Shown here piece by piece: positions 8,633 through 16,924 of a stretch of DNA of 64,000 bases. Made by a program: the position numbers and the translations under genes. Origin of the DNA: Acidobacteriota bacterium (GTDB taxonomy: Bacteria; Acidobacteriota; Terriglobia; Bryobacterales; Bryobacteraceae). The notes under the pieces were generated by a model. The model searched no databases and was not told the origin of the DNA. It saw nothing but the letters and a program-made list of their open reading frames with translations. Location of the stretch: positions 248,001 to 312,000 of the forward strand of contig JACTMJ010000014.1 in assembly GCA_014584705.1 (NCBI GenBank). Reading direction: 5' to 3'. Numbering within the stretch: the first letter of the stretch is position 1; each line of letters begins with the position of its first letter.

Positions 8633-10417
8633 TTACGTCCGTGTGCGATTCGCAATATGGTTGTCCACGACGCGCCGCAGAGTTGTCAGGGGAATTGCTC
8701 CGTTCTCCAAGAGCGCGTCATGGAACGCGCGGATCTCGAAGCGGTCGCCTAACCGCTCCTCTGCCTTCGCCCGAAGTTCACGAATTGTGATCTCGCCCAG
8801 CTTGTAGGCAAGGGCCTGCCCCGGCCAGGAGATATACCGATCAGTCTCCGTTATGCATTCGTGCATGGGCAGGGCCGTATTCGCGGCGAGATAGTCGATC
8901 ATCTGCTGGCGGGTCCATCCCATAGCGTGCACTCCGGTATCCACCACCAGCCGGCAAGCGCGCCACATTTCATAGGTCAGGCGTCCGAACTCGGAATAGG
9001 GATCGGTATAGAACCCGGCCTCCTTGCCGAGGAATTCCGAGTAAAGCCCCCATCCTTCTCCAAAGGCGGAAAAATAAGCAAAGCGGCGGAAGGGAGGCAG
9101 GTCTTCTGCCTCGGCTGCCAATGCGATCTGAAGATGATGGCCCGGTACGGCTTCGTGCAGGGTGAGCGCTTCCTGGGTATAGAGGGGCCGGGTTTCGAGC
9201 GCGTAGGTATTCACCCAGTAAATTCCCGGCTTGGTGCCGCCATACGGCGCGGGGACGTATCGCCCGCTCGTATACTTCGGGGCGATGGCATCCGGCACGG
9301 GTTCCACGGTGTAGGGTTGCCGTGGCAGCCGGCCAAAGAATGCGGGAAGCTGGCCATCCATACGTTTGGCGATCCAGGCCGCGCGGCGCAGTAATTCCTC
9401 CGGCGTCTTGGCATAAAAGCGGCGGTCGGTACGCAGGAAATCGAGGAATGCTATGAAGGATCCCCGGAAGCCCGTCTTCCGGATCAGATCGTCCATCTCC
9501 TTTCGGATGCGCTCCACTTCGCGAAGGCCGGTCTGGTGGATCTCGTCGGGTCCGATTGGCAACGTTGTGAAGTAGCGCACTTCTCGCGCGTAAAAATCCC
9601 GGCCATTCGGAAGATCGTACGCGCCCAGCGTCTTGCGGCAACCCGGCAGGTACTCGGCGGTGAAAAATTCGAAGAGCTTGCGATACCCGGGAACAATGGC
9701 TTGCTGGATGGCGCGACGGCCTTCGGTTTGCAACCGCTCCCGCGCGGATTGCGGCACGCCGACGGGAAAGCGCCGAAAAGGGGCATCGAACACGCTCTCC
9801 TCCGGGGTGTCGACAATATGGGCGGCGGCGGTGCGCTCAAAGCCCTTCATGGTGGCAGCGGGTGGTGTGAATCCGCGCTTCAGCCCTTCCCGCAGAAGTT
9901 CCACCATCTCATCCACGGCGCGCGGCCAGGCATTCAGGCGGGCAATCAAATTTTCATAATCCTCCGTGCTGGCGAGGGGGGCTTCTTCCACGATGCGCGG
10001 GAAGTCGCTATGAAAGGCGGAATCGGAGTTCACGGGCATCAGGTACCCGCCGGCTTCGTAGAGATCCAGGTTGCGCTGAATTTCGGCACGGAAGACGTCA
10101 TCGCTGATGCGATCCGCATTGCCCAGAGCGTCCACGGAGATCCCGTCCAGGCTGGTGGCGAGCGTCTTGTAGAAATCGTAAGAGCGTTTTGCCGCGGCGA
10201 GACCGAACTCGGGCAATTTGTCGTTCCACTCCATCCTGCCCACCGATGTGGCGAACAGCGGATTCTCCCGCAGGCGAAACTCCCATTCCTTCGCGAAGAG
10301 GTCGTGAAGCGCGGCGTAGCGGTCATCCCGCCGCGGCGAGCCCGGGTCGCGCCCGCAACCGGCTCCAAGCAGAGGCAGGCACAGGCCTAATTGAAAGATG
10401 CTTCGGCGGCTATGCAT
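8633..10417 (-). CDS. DUF885 family lipoprotein (putative zinc-dependent carboxypeptidase)
   Basis: A 594-residue exported protein of the DUF885 family, related to M32-like metallopeptidases. The N-terminus (RRSIFQLGLCLPLLGAGCGRD) has a twin-arginine-like pair and a lipobox ending in Cys. The putative zinc site is TLHEAVPGHHLQ near residue 435, with FGEGWGLYSE downstream, both typical of the family. The substrate is unknown, probably peptides outside the inner membrane. It follows the VCBS-repeat gene by 12 bp on the same strand and is probably co-transcribed. The frame is full length with no interruption. Confidence 0.88.
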   Translation of the reverse strand: MHSRRSIFQLGLCLPLLGAGCGRDPGSPRRDDRYAALHDLFAKEWEFRLRENPLFATSVGRMEWNDKLPEFGLAAAKRSYDFYKTLATSLDGISVDALGNADRISDDVFRAEIQRNLDLYEAGGYLMPVNSDSAFHSDFPRIVEEAPLASTEDYENLIARLNAWPRAVDEMVELLREGLKRGFTPPAATMKGFERTAAAHIVDTPEESVFDAPFRRFPVGVPQSARERLQTEGRRAIQQAIVPGYRKLFEFFTAEYLPGCRKTLGAYDLPNGRDFYAREVRYFTTLPIGPDEIHQTGLREVERIRKEMDDLIRKTGFRGSFIAFLDFLRTDRRFYAKTPEELLRRAAWIAKRMDGQLPAFFGRLPRQPYTVEPVPDAIAPKYTSGRYVPAPYGGTKPGIYWVNTYALETRPLYTQEALTLHEAVPGHHLQIALAAEAEDLPPFRRFAYFSAFGEGWGLYSEFLGKEAGFYTDPYSEFGRLTYEMWRACRLVVDTGVHAMGWTRQQMIDYLAANTALPMHECITETDRYISWPGQALAYKLGEITIRELRAKAEERLGDRFEIRAFHDALLENGAIPLTTLRRVVDNHIANRTRT

Positions 10418-10429
10418 AGAGCCCTCCCG

Positions 10430-11578
10430 CTATCGCGCTCCCCGGTTCTCAAATAACATGACGTTGCCGGTGGAAGCTCCGGAGCAGGCGATGTCTGGCC
10501 GCCCGTCGCCACTCAAGTCCGCGATCTTGCAATCCGCGCCCGCCACGCCGCCTTCGTTCAGAACGGTGCGCGCCCACTCTCTGCCGTGTCCGTCGCCGGC
10601 CTGATAGACGCTGATCCGAAAACCCTTGCCGCGGAACCCGCTGACAACCTCGTCCCGGCCGTCGCCGTCCAGATCCGCTACGGCCAGGGCATGGCCGTTC
10701 AACATGCCATCGTCGATCACCACGCGATCCCATTCGCGCCCGCGTTCCAGATAGACCACCACCTGGTTCCCATGCCAAGGCTCAATGGTCGCGAGGAAGC
10801 GCTGCTTGCCCAGGAAGCCCATTTTTACCTCGCTGCTTCCGCACTTGGGGCAGGGATCCGGGTTCCCCTTCGCGACCGGGATATGCTTCCAGACGCCTTT
10901 CGAACGTGGCTCCAACCGCTGGATGCCGTCGAAGCTGGCCGTGAGCAACCGCCAATCCCCTTTGCGCCACTCAACAGGGTGGATACTGTGAAGGACGCCG
11001 TGCAACTGGCTGGAGACGGTCATCCGTTTCCACTCACCGGGACGGTAGGCGTAGATCGGCGTGATGCCCGCATAATCCGGAGCATGAGTTTTCGGCCCTG
11101 CCAGGGGTGCCACCAGAAGCCAGGGTGCCTTACCCTTCTCCACGGGAATCCAACGCAGGCGATGCGCCGTGGGGACACGATCAATTTCCTTCCGCTTCCA
11201 GGGCTGGCGCGGGTCGCCGTCGTGCTCCAGCAGCAGTACGTTCCCCTCGCTTCGATCCGGATTCGTCTCGAAATGATGGGCCATGGCGATCTCCGGGATC
11301 CCGTCGCCGTCGAGATCATGGCATTCGAGATTGATCGTCCGGGGCACTCCGCTCACGAGCACGTGGCGCTGCCAGCCGGGATTCTCGAACCAGGCAAGTT
11401 CGGCGGAACCCTCATCGACGACAATCACATCCAGCTTGCCATCGCGGTTGAGATCAACCAGGACGAGCTGATAGCCCATCTTCAGGCCGGAGATAATCTG
11501 GCTCTCACGAAACGCCGGCACGATGCCCGCGCACAACGACGATACAAGAACAAGGAAAGGGAGAAAAAGACGAAGCAT
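10430..11578 (-). CDS. Secreted FG-GAP/VCBS repeat protein
   Basis: A 382-residue exported protein with signal peptide LFLPFLVLVSSLCAG. It contains calcium-binding-like FG-GAP/VCBS repeat cores: VDLNRDGKLDVIVVD (about residue 40), HDLDGDGIPEIAMAH (about 95), ADLDGDGRDEVVSGF (about 310) and ADLSGDGRPDIACSG near the C-terminus, consistent with a beta-propeller. A CPKCGS pair in the middle may bind metal. Such proteins are common in Acidobacteriota and Planctomycetota and act outside the cell; no catalytic residues are evident. It is first in a unit with the DUF885 gene. Confidence 0.85.
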   Translation of the reverse strand: MLRLFLPFLVLVSSLCAGIVPAFRESQIISGLKMGYQLVLVDLNRDGKLDVIVVDEGSAELAWFENPGWQRHVLVSGVPRTINLECHDLDGDGIPEIAMAHHFETNPDRSEGNVLLLEHDGDPRQPWKRKEIDRVPTAHRLRWIPVEKGKAPWLLVAPLAGPKTHAPDYAGITPIYAYRPGEWKRMTVSSQLHGVLHSIHPVEWRKGDWRLLTASFDGIQRLEPRSKGVWKHIPVAKGNPDPCPKCGSSEVKMGFLGKQRFLATIEPWHGNQVVVYLERGREWDRVVIDDGMLNGHALAVADLDGDGRDEVVSGFRGKGFRISVYQAGDGHGREWARTVLNEGGVAGADCKIADLSGDGRPDIACSGASTGNVMLFENRGAR

Positions 11579-11675
11579 GACACCGGCAGTCTACTCTATG
11601 TGGCGCGGCGGGGGAAAGGCACTCTCCGGAAACGGGTTAGGGAGAGAGCAGCCGGGAGTCTGCTAGGATTCCCCT

Positions 11676-12467
11676 ATGGCTATCCCCTCTCTCCGGCGCG
11701 CCCGCCTCGCATGGCGATTCCCGGCTCTCCCGGTTTTGTGCCTTTTCTCGTTGCTTCCCGTCGGAGCGCTGCACGCGGCTTCCTGGTGCGGAACCGCGGG
11801 GGCCACGTTCCACCCCCTCACCGCGCTGGAACGTACGCATGGCTGGGTGGCGCTGTTCGACGGCTCGAACACGCAGGCTTGGCGGGAGTTTCATGGCAGC
11901 GCATTCCCGTCCGAAGGGTGGAAGCTGGAGAACGGCACTCTGCTCCATATCGAGGGCGACGGGCGCAGCGGACGCGCCGGTGGCGACCTCGTCAGCCGCG
12001 ATGCGTTTCAGAACTTCGAGTTCGCCGCGGACTGGTGTCTGGAGCCCGGAGGCAACAGCGGTATCAAGTACCTGGTGGTGGAGGCCAACAGCCCGCCAAA
12101 TTCTCGTTCCGGCTTTGGCCTCGAATACCAAATCATTGACGACGTAGCGCATCCCGATGCTAAGCAGGATAACCGGAAGACTGCGGGCATTTACGATGTG
12201 GCAGCGCCCTCGGCGAAGACACTGCACCCCGCCGGGCAATGGAACCACCTGCGGATTGTGGTGAATCGCGGGCAAGTGGAGCAGTGGCTGAACGGGGAGA
12301 AGGTGCTGGCGTTCGCGCTCGATTCGCAACAGTTCAAGGACTGGGTGGCGGGCAGCAAGTATAAGAACGACGCGCGCTATGGCGCTTCACGGGAAGGCCA
12401 CATCGTGCTGCAGGAGCACGGCAGCGGGGTGGCGTTCCGCAACATCAAGGTACGCAAGCTCCCCTAG
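11676..12467 (+). CDS. Secreted DUF1080 (3-keto-disaccharide hydrolase-like) protein
   Basis: A 263-residue exported protein with an N-terminal signal peptide (FPALPVLCLFSLLPVGALHA). The rest is one DUF1080 jelly-roll domain, beginning WVALFDGSNTQAWREF and including GWKLENGTLLH, DLVSRDAFQNFEFAADW, GNSGIKYLVVE, WNHLRIVVNRGQVEQWLNGE and a C-terminal GHIVLQEHGSGVAFRNIKVR. Members are related to glycoside-binding lectin folds, and some hydrolyse 3-keto-glycosides. The next gene, a TIM-barrel sugar isomerase/epimerase, is convergent and only 11 bp away, which fits a shared link to carbohydrate metabolism, though this is inference. Confidence 0.9.
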   Translation: MAIPSLRRARLAWRFPALPVLCLFSLLPVGALHAASWCGTAGATFHPLTALERTHGWVALFDGSNTQAWREFHGSAFPSEGWKLENGTLLHIEGDGRSGRAGGDLVSRDAFQNFEFAADWCLEPGGNSGIKYLVVEANSPPNSRSGFGLEYQIIDDVAHPDAKQDNRKTAGIYDVAAPSAKTLHPAGQWNHLRIVVNRGQVEQWLNGEKVLAFALDSQQFKDWVAGSKYKNDARYGASREGHIVLQEHGSGVAFRNIKVRKLP

Positions 12468-12478
12468 AACGGCTCGCT

Positions 12479-13453
12479 TTACGTATCCAAACCCGCTTTC
12501 GCGCGCATTTCCTTCAGCCGGGTGACGTCCCGCTTGAGCATCGCCACCACGCGCTCCCTGGGCATATCCAGTTGCTTACTTCCGTGCGCCGCCGCGCCCA
12601 ATTCGTCGTATTCGAGGTGAAGCTGCAACGGCATCGGCACCTTGGCGTTCTTCAGGAGGCCGAAATATCCGGCGAAATCCACCATCCCTTCGCCGAGCGG
12701 GCACCAGCGGGGACGCCACTGGCCCTTGGCATTTTTCTCCCAGACGAAGTCCTTCACGGCGGTCCCGCGGGTGTATGGCAGAGCGAGGCGCAGCGTGTTC
12801 ATCCAACCTCCGAAGCCGCCTTCCACGGTGGCATGACCAATGTCGTAGTTGAAGGAGACGGCATTCGGATTCTCATCGCGGATCAGTTCCCACAAATCCC
12901 ACACACAACTCCCCAGCCGGTTGAAGCCGGAGTGGATGTGATACATCGCCGTCATTCCGAGCTTGGCGTTTAGCTTGGCCAATTCCGCGATCTTCGGCTT
13001 GAATGCCCGCAATTGCTCGGGGATCGGCTTCGCCGGATCGTAGACGAAATCGCTCCAGCGATAATGGGTGATGCCGAGCGCCTTTGCCGTTTCGAGGATG
13101 GGGAGGGCATGCGGGGAATCAGCAGTCCGAATGTCGGTGGTGATCATCGCCACCGGCGTGCCCGCCTTGCGGAAGATCTCGACGGCTCGCGGCAAATCTT
13201 CTCGAACGCGCTCCGGCTCGACGTGGCCGTTCTTGCGCACTGTCAGATCGATGCCTTCCGCGCCGATCTCGTGGAAAATGGCGGCGCAGGTATTGAAATC
13301 CGCCCAGTGCAGATGCTTGGAGAAGAGGAGCAGCGGAAGGCGTCCGGGAACGGGGAGGGTGCCGGGTCGGCTGGCGGGCTGCGCTTGGGAGGCCGATACT
13401 CCCGCTACGGCGCTCGAAACCAGAAAAGATCGCCTCGCCAATTGGTTCGACAT
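12479..13453 (-). CDS. Exported sugar phosphate isomerase/epimerase-like TIM barrel protein
   Basis: A 324-residue protein of the AP-endonuclease 2/xylose isomerase-like family. The N-terminus MSNQLARRSFLVSSAVAG has the twin-arginine-type RRSF motif, so it is probably exported folded by Tat. The barrel follows with EGIDLTVRKNGHVEPERV, GITHYRWSDF, MYHIHSGFNRLG, FNYDIGHATVEGG and QLHLEYDELG; these carry the usual metal-binding Glu, His and Asp positions. The substrate is unknown. The start is chosen because GGAGG lies nine bases upstream; the open frame further 5' runs over the terminator of the neighbouring gene. Confidence 0.85.
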   Translation of the reverse strand: MSNQLARRSFLVSSAVAGVSASQAQPASRPGTLPVPGRLPLLLFSKHLHWADFNTCAAIFHEIGAEGIDLTVRKNGHVEPERVREDLPRAVEIFRKAGTPVAMITTDIRTADSPHALPILETAKALGITHYRWSDFVYDPAKPIPEQLRAFKPKIAELAKLNAKLGMTAMYHIHSGFNRLGSCVWDLWELIRDENPNAVSFNYDIGHATVEGGFGGWMNTLRLALPYTRGTAVKDFVWEKNAKGQWRPRWCPLGEGMVDFAGYFGLLKNAKVPMPLQLHLEYDELGAAAHGSKQLDMPRERVVAMLKRDVTRLKEMRAKAGLDT

Positions 13454-13533
13454 TGAGGGAACCTCCATGAGAATTCTATCTCGCGGGCGCTCGGCAATGT
13501 CGCCTGGGAAAGGAAAAGCTGTACGCAAACGGC

Positions 13534-13562
13534 AAAAAAAGGGGCGCTCCACAGAGCGCCCC
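13534..13562 (-). terminator. Rho-independent terminator of the PEP-CTERM gene
   Basis: Perfect 9-bp stem GGGGCGCTC / GAGCGCCCC with a CACA loop (13541-13562). On the minus strand the stem is followed by seven U residues (the A-tract at 13534-13540 on the plus strand). It lies 64 bp after the stop of the minus-strand PEP-CTERM gene. Confidence 0.88.
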
Positions 13563-13625
13563 AAACGAATGTTCGTTTATGAAGTCAGGATTGAGTGAAC
13601 GGTGACCGATAACGAAACGTTTCTT

Positions 13626-14396
13626 CTAGGCAGCCTTGCGGCGGAATAGTCCAATTACCAGCAATCCAACTCCCATCAGAGCGTAAGTGCCGGGTTCCGG
13701 GACATTTCCAGTGTCAGGATTGTCGGGAACTTGGATGATCTGATCCTGGAGTCTGGAGCTATTGAGAGCATGGAGACCGGTTGCTGCGCTGCCAGCGAAA
13801 GAGGCGAACGTATTCAGATACGACGTCGCCTGAGCAATGGCGGCGGCGTTGTTGGAAAACTTGATATTTCCGTTGTTGACGTCGAAAGCGGTGCCCGGAG
13901 TCTCATAGATGATCTCCCAGAGGGAAATTTGGAGCGCCGCGGCGTTCACCGTCGACAGCGTGCCATCGAGGCTCGGGAAAACCGCCCCGAGGAAGTTGGC
14001 GATATTGTTCGCGATCGTCGTTCCCAATGCGGGGTAGCCGGCGCTGTCGCGGCCATTCGCGAGGTTGCTCTCTACCGTGAACTCATAGGGAGTGTTGTAG
14101 TAGACAGTCTGCGTGAGATCGATGCAGAACGAATAAAAGGGATCGCCGGCGGCGACGGGGTCCAGCGGAAATGTGCCTGCTTCGTTAACACCGGGAGTTG
14201 CCGGATTGTCGGATTCCCTTACCCAATTGAAACGGCCGGCTTTCGTACTCTTGGCCGCGTTGGCTCCAAGCGTGTAGGTCACCTGCTCTCCGTAGACGGA
14301 TTGCAGTTCAGCACGAAGCGTGTCCGCGCTCGCGAAGCTTGCCGCTCCGATGACGACTGCCAGCGCCATGGTCCAATTCCTAAGGTTGATTCTCAT
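13626..14396 (-). CDS. PEP-CTERM sorted surface/exopolysaccharide-associated protein
   Basis: A 256-residue exported protein. It has an N-terminal signal peptide (ALAVVIGAASFASA) and a textbook C-terminal sorting signal: VPEPGTYALMGVGLLVIG followed by LFRRKAA. Such proteins are recognised by an exosortase (EpsH/XrtA type), which must be encoded elsewhere. The body resembles the thioester-type or 'sporadic PEP-CTERM' ice-binding-like proteins in having FYSFCIDLTQTV and LQISLWEIIYE motifs. The start MRINLRNWT follows AGGAAGAAGAG. A terminator at 13534-13562 shows that the gene is transcribed alone. Confidence 0.88.
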   Translation of the reverse strand: MRINLRNWTMALAVVIGAASFASADTLRAELQSVYGEQVTYTLGANAAKSTKAGRFNWVRESDNPATPGVNEAGTFPLDPVAAGDPFYSFCIDLTQTVYYNTPYEFTVESNLANGRDSAGYPALGTTIANNIANFLGAVFPSLDGTLSTVNAAALQISLWEIIYETPGTAFDVNNGNIKFSNNAAAIAQATSYLNTFASFAGSAATGLHALNSSRLQDQIIQVPDNPDTGNVPEPGTYALMGVGLLVIGLFRRKAA

Positions 14397-14516
14397 GCTC
14401 TCTCTTCTTCCTCTGAAATCTCTTGCTCGGTCGATCGCGTTTCCTATCGGGCGGGTCCGGATCATTCCGTTCCCGATTCCGTCCATCCTCGCGATCTTTC
14501 CGATGACATCTCCAGA

Positions 14517-14543
14517 ATAGTACTTCTAATCAAACCGACGCAA
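14517..14543 (-). promoter_or_regulatory. possible promoter of the PEP-CTERM gene
   Basis: On the minus strand TTGCGT (14538-14543) is followed after 15 bases by TACTAT (14517-14522). The spacing is short and the match moderate. It lies about 120 bp before the start codon. Confidence 0.3.
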
Positions 14544-14703
14544 GATACCAGGTTCCAGTCTAAGAAATGGTACGGCCCAGTACGCGCCGGATATTCTCCA
14601 AAGTTTAGTAATTTTCTCCTGTGTTTCCTATTATATGCAGTGATATCAACATCGATACAATCGTTGAGGACCCTAAAGATTCTGAACCAACAGGGCATCA
14701 CTC

Positions 14704-14741
14704 TTGAGGTTCCTACATCATTAGTATGATAATCCGATTAT
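14704..14741 (+). promoter_or_regulatory. possible promoter with overlapping palindromes (MarR operator candidate)
   Basis: TTGAGG (14704-14709) and TATGAT (14725-14730) could form a promoter. Two palindromes sit on the -10 and the start point: ATCAT-TAGT-ATGAT (14717-14730) and ATAATC-C-GATTAT (14729-14741). Dyads of this size over a promoter are what MarR-type repressors bind, and a marR gene is the first gene downstream. Confidence 0.42.
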
Positions 14742-14892
14742 TTTGGCTAAAAAGAGAGTAATCCGGGTGTGGCACGGACGGTGCACCATCTGTCGAGAAT
14801 CGACGATGCGTCCTTCAGGACCCGGCTCTTCAACCGTTAGCCGAGATCGTTGTGTTTTTGATCTTTTTGTTTGTTGCTATACCATTTATGCC

Positions 14893-14921
14893 TTGACTAT
14901 CATGCTATTGACCGGCATACT
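14893..14921 (+). promoter_or_regulatory. possible second promoter of the MarR operon
   Basis: TTGACT (14893-14898) and CATACT (14916-14921) are separated by 17 bases, a fair sigma-70 pair. A transcript from here would begin only a few bases before the ATG at 14932 and be nearly leaderless. Confidence 0.35.
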
Positions 14922-14931
14922 CCCATTAGAG

Positions 14932-15483
14932 ATGGCAAAAAATCCACTACCGCCCAATCTGAGCCGCGTCGAATTTTATCGGGGTGCCGCGGATTTCATG
15001 GAGGCGAACCAGCCCGAGTTTGAACGCGGCACTCTTGAAGCGATTTTTGGATTGATCTCGGCTTACGACGCTTTCAGCACGCATTTCACACGTCGCTTCC
15101 AGCGCTATGGCTTGAGCCTTGCCGGTTTCAACATGCTGATGTGCCTCAACCAGCCTGTTTACCGCGAAACCGGTTGCCGCCTCTCCCAGTTGGGGGAGAT
15201 TCTCCTGGTAAGCAAAGCGAACGTAACCGGTGTGCTCGATAGCCTGGCCAAGCGCGGCCTTGCGGAACGCGTGGATTCAGCGGACGACCGGCGCGTGAAG
15301 CTTGCCAGAACGACACCAGCCGGAGAAGCGCTGCTCCGCGCAATACTTCCCTCGCATTTCCGCGAGACCAAGCGGGTAATGGGAGGCCTCAGTAAACAAG
15401 AGAAGCAAGCCCTTCGGGACCTGCTGCTCAAGCTACGGCAATCCGTATTGGACGCCGGGGAGGCACAGGATGAAGAGGCCTAG
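14932..15483 (+). CDS. MarR family transcriptional regulator
   Basis: A 183-residue winged-helix regulator, probably the repressor of the efflux operon that follows. The MarR core reads HFTRRFQRYGLSLAGFNMLMCL, then the recognition-helix region LGEILLVSKANVTGVLDSLAKRGLAER and the wing DSADDRRVKLARTTPAGEAL. The start at MAKNPLPPNLSR is chosen because the residues before it are unlike the family; ATG at 14902 is also possible. It overlaps the TolC gene by 14 bp, so the two are translationally coupled. Palindromes at 14717-14741 are candidate binding sites. The inducer is unknown. Confidence 0.9.
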   Translation: MAKNPLPPNLSRVEFYRGAADFMEANQPEFERGTLEAIFGLISAYDAFSTHFTRRFQRYGLSLAGFNMLMCLNQPVYRETGCRLSQLGEILLVSKANVTGVLDSLAKRGLAERVDSADDRRVKLARTTPAGEALLRAILPSHFRETKRVMGGLSKQEKQALRDLLLKLRQSVLDAGEAQDEEA

Positions 15484-16891
15484 GGACTTAGAGCGGTTCC
15501 CGTACGGAAGACTCTGGGTGGCGGCGCAATGGGTGACGCTGACGGGATTGCTTCTGCTGTTGGCTTGGGCAATGCGGGGCCAGTCAACCGGGCCTGCCAC
15601 ACAAGGCGCGCGCGCCCAGGTGGAACTGAGCTTGCGCCGGGCCGTCGACATGGCGCTGGCTCCGGATGGCAACGCCCGGGTGGCGATTGCCCGGCAAATG
15701 GTGGAGGAGGCAAAGGCCCGGAGCGGGCAGGCTCGAGCGGACCTGCTTCCGAACGTGGACGGCGCCGTTTCTCAATCGAGCCAAACGAGAAATCTGCAAG
15801 CATTCGGAATTCAGATCTCCGTTCCGGTTCCTGGTTTTGAGCAACCCCGGTTCGTGGGTCCGTACGATGTATTCGACGCCCGGCTTTCCGCCACGCAAAC
15901 CATCTTTAACATGAGCGCGATTCGGCGATATCAGGCCGCACGGCAGGGAATCGCGGTAGCAACGGCGGAGGAACAACTGGCCCGCCAGAACACGGTAGCA
16001 GCCGTCGCGATCGCCTATTACGGCGCACAACGCGCGCAGGCACAAAAGGCGGCCGCCGAAGCGAATCTCGCCCTGGCCCGGAACCTTGAAGATCTCGCAA
16101 GGTCGAAGAAAGATGCTGGTACCGGCCTGGCACTCGAAGTGACCCGCGCCAGCGTGCTGCGAAACCAGGCGGAGCACACGCTACTCGTCAGAGCAAACGA
16201 GATGAGGACAGCCAACCTTCAGCTACAACGGCTGATCGGACTTTCGATGGAAGACCCCATTCTACTCAGTGATGCCTTGCCGCAGCCAAAAGACGCTCCC
16301 GAGATCTCGAGCGAACCGATCGACGCGCTACTGCTTCGCGCGGAGGCCGCACGGCCGGATTGGGCCAGCCAGCAGGCCCGGCTCAAGAATGCGCGCTTGC
16401 TGAGCGGAGCAGCGGCCTGGGAGCGCGCGCCGAGCATCTCCGCGTTCGGCGATTACGGCGCGAGCGGAAGTTCGCCCAACAACGCACTGCCCACGCGGGC
16501 GATTGGCGTCCAACTGCGTATCCCCCTCTTTGACGGGGGACGGCGGGATGCAAGACGCGCGGAATCGAACGCCCGGCTTCGCGAAGAGGAACTGCGCGCG
16601 CGCGATCTTCAGCGGCAGATGGAACTGGAGTTGCGAACCGCGGTTGACACGCTTGGCTCCACGCGAGAGTTCGTTCGTGTGGCGGAGGAATCGCTCAAAC
16701 AAGCCGAACTCGAACTCGAACAGGCGCGCCGGCGTTACCGTGCGGGTGTGGCCAGCAGCCTTGAAATCACGCGGGCACAGACGAGTGTGGAAGCGGCGCG
16801 CAGCACCAGTATCGATTCGCTCTTTCGCTTCAACGTGGCTCGCATCGAGTTCACACAAGCCATGGGAGACGTCACATCCGCGATCCCCTAA
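15470..16891 (+). CDS. TolC family outer-membrane efflux protein
   Basis: A 473-residue outer-membrane channel component for the ABC pump encoded downstream. After a hydrophobic signal segment (LTGLLLLLAWAMRG) it has two TolC/OEP repeats with long Ala-, Glu- and Arg-rich helices: LSLRRAVDMALAPDGN and FDARLSATQTIFNMSAI in the first, and AIGVQLRIPLFDGGRRDARRAES and RYRAGVASSLEITRAQ in the second. The LFDGG motif is typical of the family. It is second in the operon, after marR, which it overlaps. Confidence 0.92.
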   Translation: MKRPRDLERFPYGRLWVAAQWVTLTGLLLLLAWAMRGQSTGPATQGARAQVELSLRRAVDMALAPDGNARVAIARQMVEEAKARSGQARADLLPNVDGAVSQSSQTRNLQAFGIQISVPVPGFEQPRFVGPYDVFDARLSATQTIFNMSAIRRYQAARQGIAVATAEEQLARQNTVAAVAIAYYGAQRAQAQKAAAEANLALARNLEDLARSKKDAGTGLALEVTRASVLRNQAEHTLLVRANEMRTANLQLQRLIGLSMEDPILLSDALPQPKDAPEISSEPIDALLLRAEAARPDWASQQARLKNARLLSGAAAWERAPSISAFGDYGASGSSPNNALPTRAIGVQLRIPLFDGGRRDARRAESNARLREEELRARDLQRQMELELRTAVDTLGSTREFVRVAEESLKQAELELEQARRRYRAGVASSLEITRAQTSVEAARSTSIDSLFRFNVARIEFTQAMGDVTSAIP

Positions 16892-16924
16892 CGCGATAGC
16901 TGTTCAGAAATGAGCGAAGGAAAC

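Larger units (their letters stand above)
14397..14931. other. AT-rich intergenic region between divergent genes
   Basis: About 535 bp without a supported gene, clearly richer in A and T than its surroundings. It should hold the promoter of the PEP-CTERM gene on the left and the promoter and long leader of the MarR efflux operon on the right. The frame that reads into MarR from 14743 carries no family similarity before 14932 and is treated as leader. Confidence 0.6.

Noticed and set aside
10586..12139. A 517-codon plus-strand frame
   Set aside because: Antisense to the VCBS-repeat gene and then out of frame across the DUF1080 gene; no motif.
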